This document shows positions 5,356 through 5,678 of a stretch of DNA of 5,678 nucleotides, piece after piece. The notes below the pieces were generated by a model, which saw nothing but the letters and a program-made list of their open reading frames with translations, ran no database searches and had not been told where the DNA came from. The DNA is taken from assembly GCA_002733915.1 (NCBI GenBank), contig NVXN01000012.1, positions 8,219 to 13,896 on the forward strand, in the 5' to 3' direction. Position numbers and translations under genes: made by a program. Source of the DNA: Aequorivita sp. Lineage in GTDB: Bacteria; Bacteroidota; Bacteroidia; Flavobacteriales; Flavobacteriaceae. How positions within the stretch are numbered: the stretch's first letter is position 1; every line of letters starts with the position of its first letter.

Positions 5356-5678
5356 ATGAGATACTTATTTACCTTTATACTATCCCTCTTGGGCTTTTTT
5401 GCTATTTCCCAAAACAAGCAGATTCTTTATGGTTTTGATGACGTGCCCCAATCCTTGATGCTCAATCCTGGAAGCAAAGTTACTCAGCAGAAACATTATG
5501 GAATTCCGCTTTTGTCCCAAATTCATTTTAATGGCGGCTCCTCGGGCGTATCGGTTTATGATATTTTTAAAGATGGAAATGATAATATCAACGACCGTAT
5601 TACACAAAAGCTATTTGAAATGAAGAATACAGATTTCTTTACTGCAACGCAACAATTGGAGCTTCTAAATTTTGGTTG
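5356..5678 (+). CDS. DUF5723 family outer-membrane-type protein (partial)
   Basis: The first 107 codons of a protein that runs off the right edge; the frame stays open to base 5678. The ATG at 5356 is followed by a clear Sec signal peptide, MRYLFTFILSLLGFFAIS, with likely cleavage before Q19 (the SQ junction common in flavobacterial secreted proteins). The mature N-terminus, YGFDDVPQSLMLNPGSKV (25-42), then GIPLLSQIHFNGGSSGVSVYDIF (49-71) and NDRITQKLFEMKNTDFF (78-94), matches what I know of the DUF5723 family. Those proteins are predicted outer-membrane beta-barrels of unknown role, with an early segment recalling PorP/SprF-like proteins. The start is 4 bases after the upstream lipoprotein stop, consistent with an operon and a joint envelope function. 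The rest of the barrel lies outside the window. Confidence 0.8.
   Translation, partial: MRYLFTFILSLLGFFAISQNKQILYGFDDVPQSLMLNPGSKVTQQKHYGIPLLSQIHFNGGSSGVSVYDIFKDGNDNINDRITQKLFEMKNTDFFTATQQLELLNFG

Overview
The window reads as chromosomal DNA of a flavobacterium (phylum Bacteroidota, most likely family Flavobacteriaceae; genus not determined). The FtsZ tail ends in the flavobacterial form NNSFLHDNVD. The promoter-like sites resemble the Bacteroidota -33/-7 type (TTTG and TAnnTTTG) rather than the E. coli type. The DNA is AT-rich, and the protein families (DUF7033-type, DUF1569, DUF5723, SQ-type signal peptide cleavage) are typical of the group. No mobile element, CRISPR array, toxin-antitoxin pair or defence island is visible; this is ordinary core-genome content.

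Layout. Bases 1-221 hold the last 72 codons of ftsZ, closed by a clear intrinsic terminator (247-281). A promoter-like region carrying a perfect 10-bp palindrome precedes a GatB/YqeY-domain gene (370-819). A tRNA-Arg(TCG) gene (832-905) follows it by 12 bases and is itself followed by a perfect 23-bp hairpin (911-967). Next is a lone SpoIIAA/STAS-like gene (1125-1490), convergent with a minus-strand DUF1569 (DinB-like) gene (1526-1969).

From 2080 on everything is on the plus strand and tightly packed. The order is radC (2080-2775), a 432-residue DUF7033/deacetylase-like protein (2782-4080), a YjjG-type HAD nucleotidase (4067-4756, overlapping the previous gene by 14 bases), a small predicted surface lipoprotein (4806-5351) and the start of a DUF5723 outer-membrane-type protein (5356 to the window end). 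No terminator hairpin is visible between 2775 and 5356, so these five genes may share a transcript, although a second promoter before 4806 is possible.

How the genes work together. The left part combines cell division (ftsZ) with tRNA-related functions (YqeY-like protein, tRNA-Arg). The radC-DUF7033-yjjG group mixes a JAB-domain protein, a probable envelope or glycan-related protein and nucleotide house-cleaning, with no obvious shared pathway. The last two genes look like a matched cell-envelope pair. The sharpest observation is that the tRNA-Arg appears to have swapped its near-universal G19-C56 tertiary pair for A19-U56 by two compensating changes.
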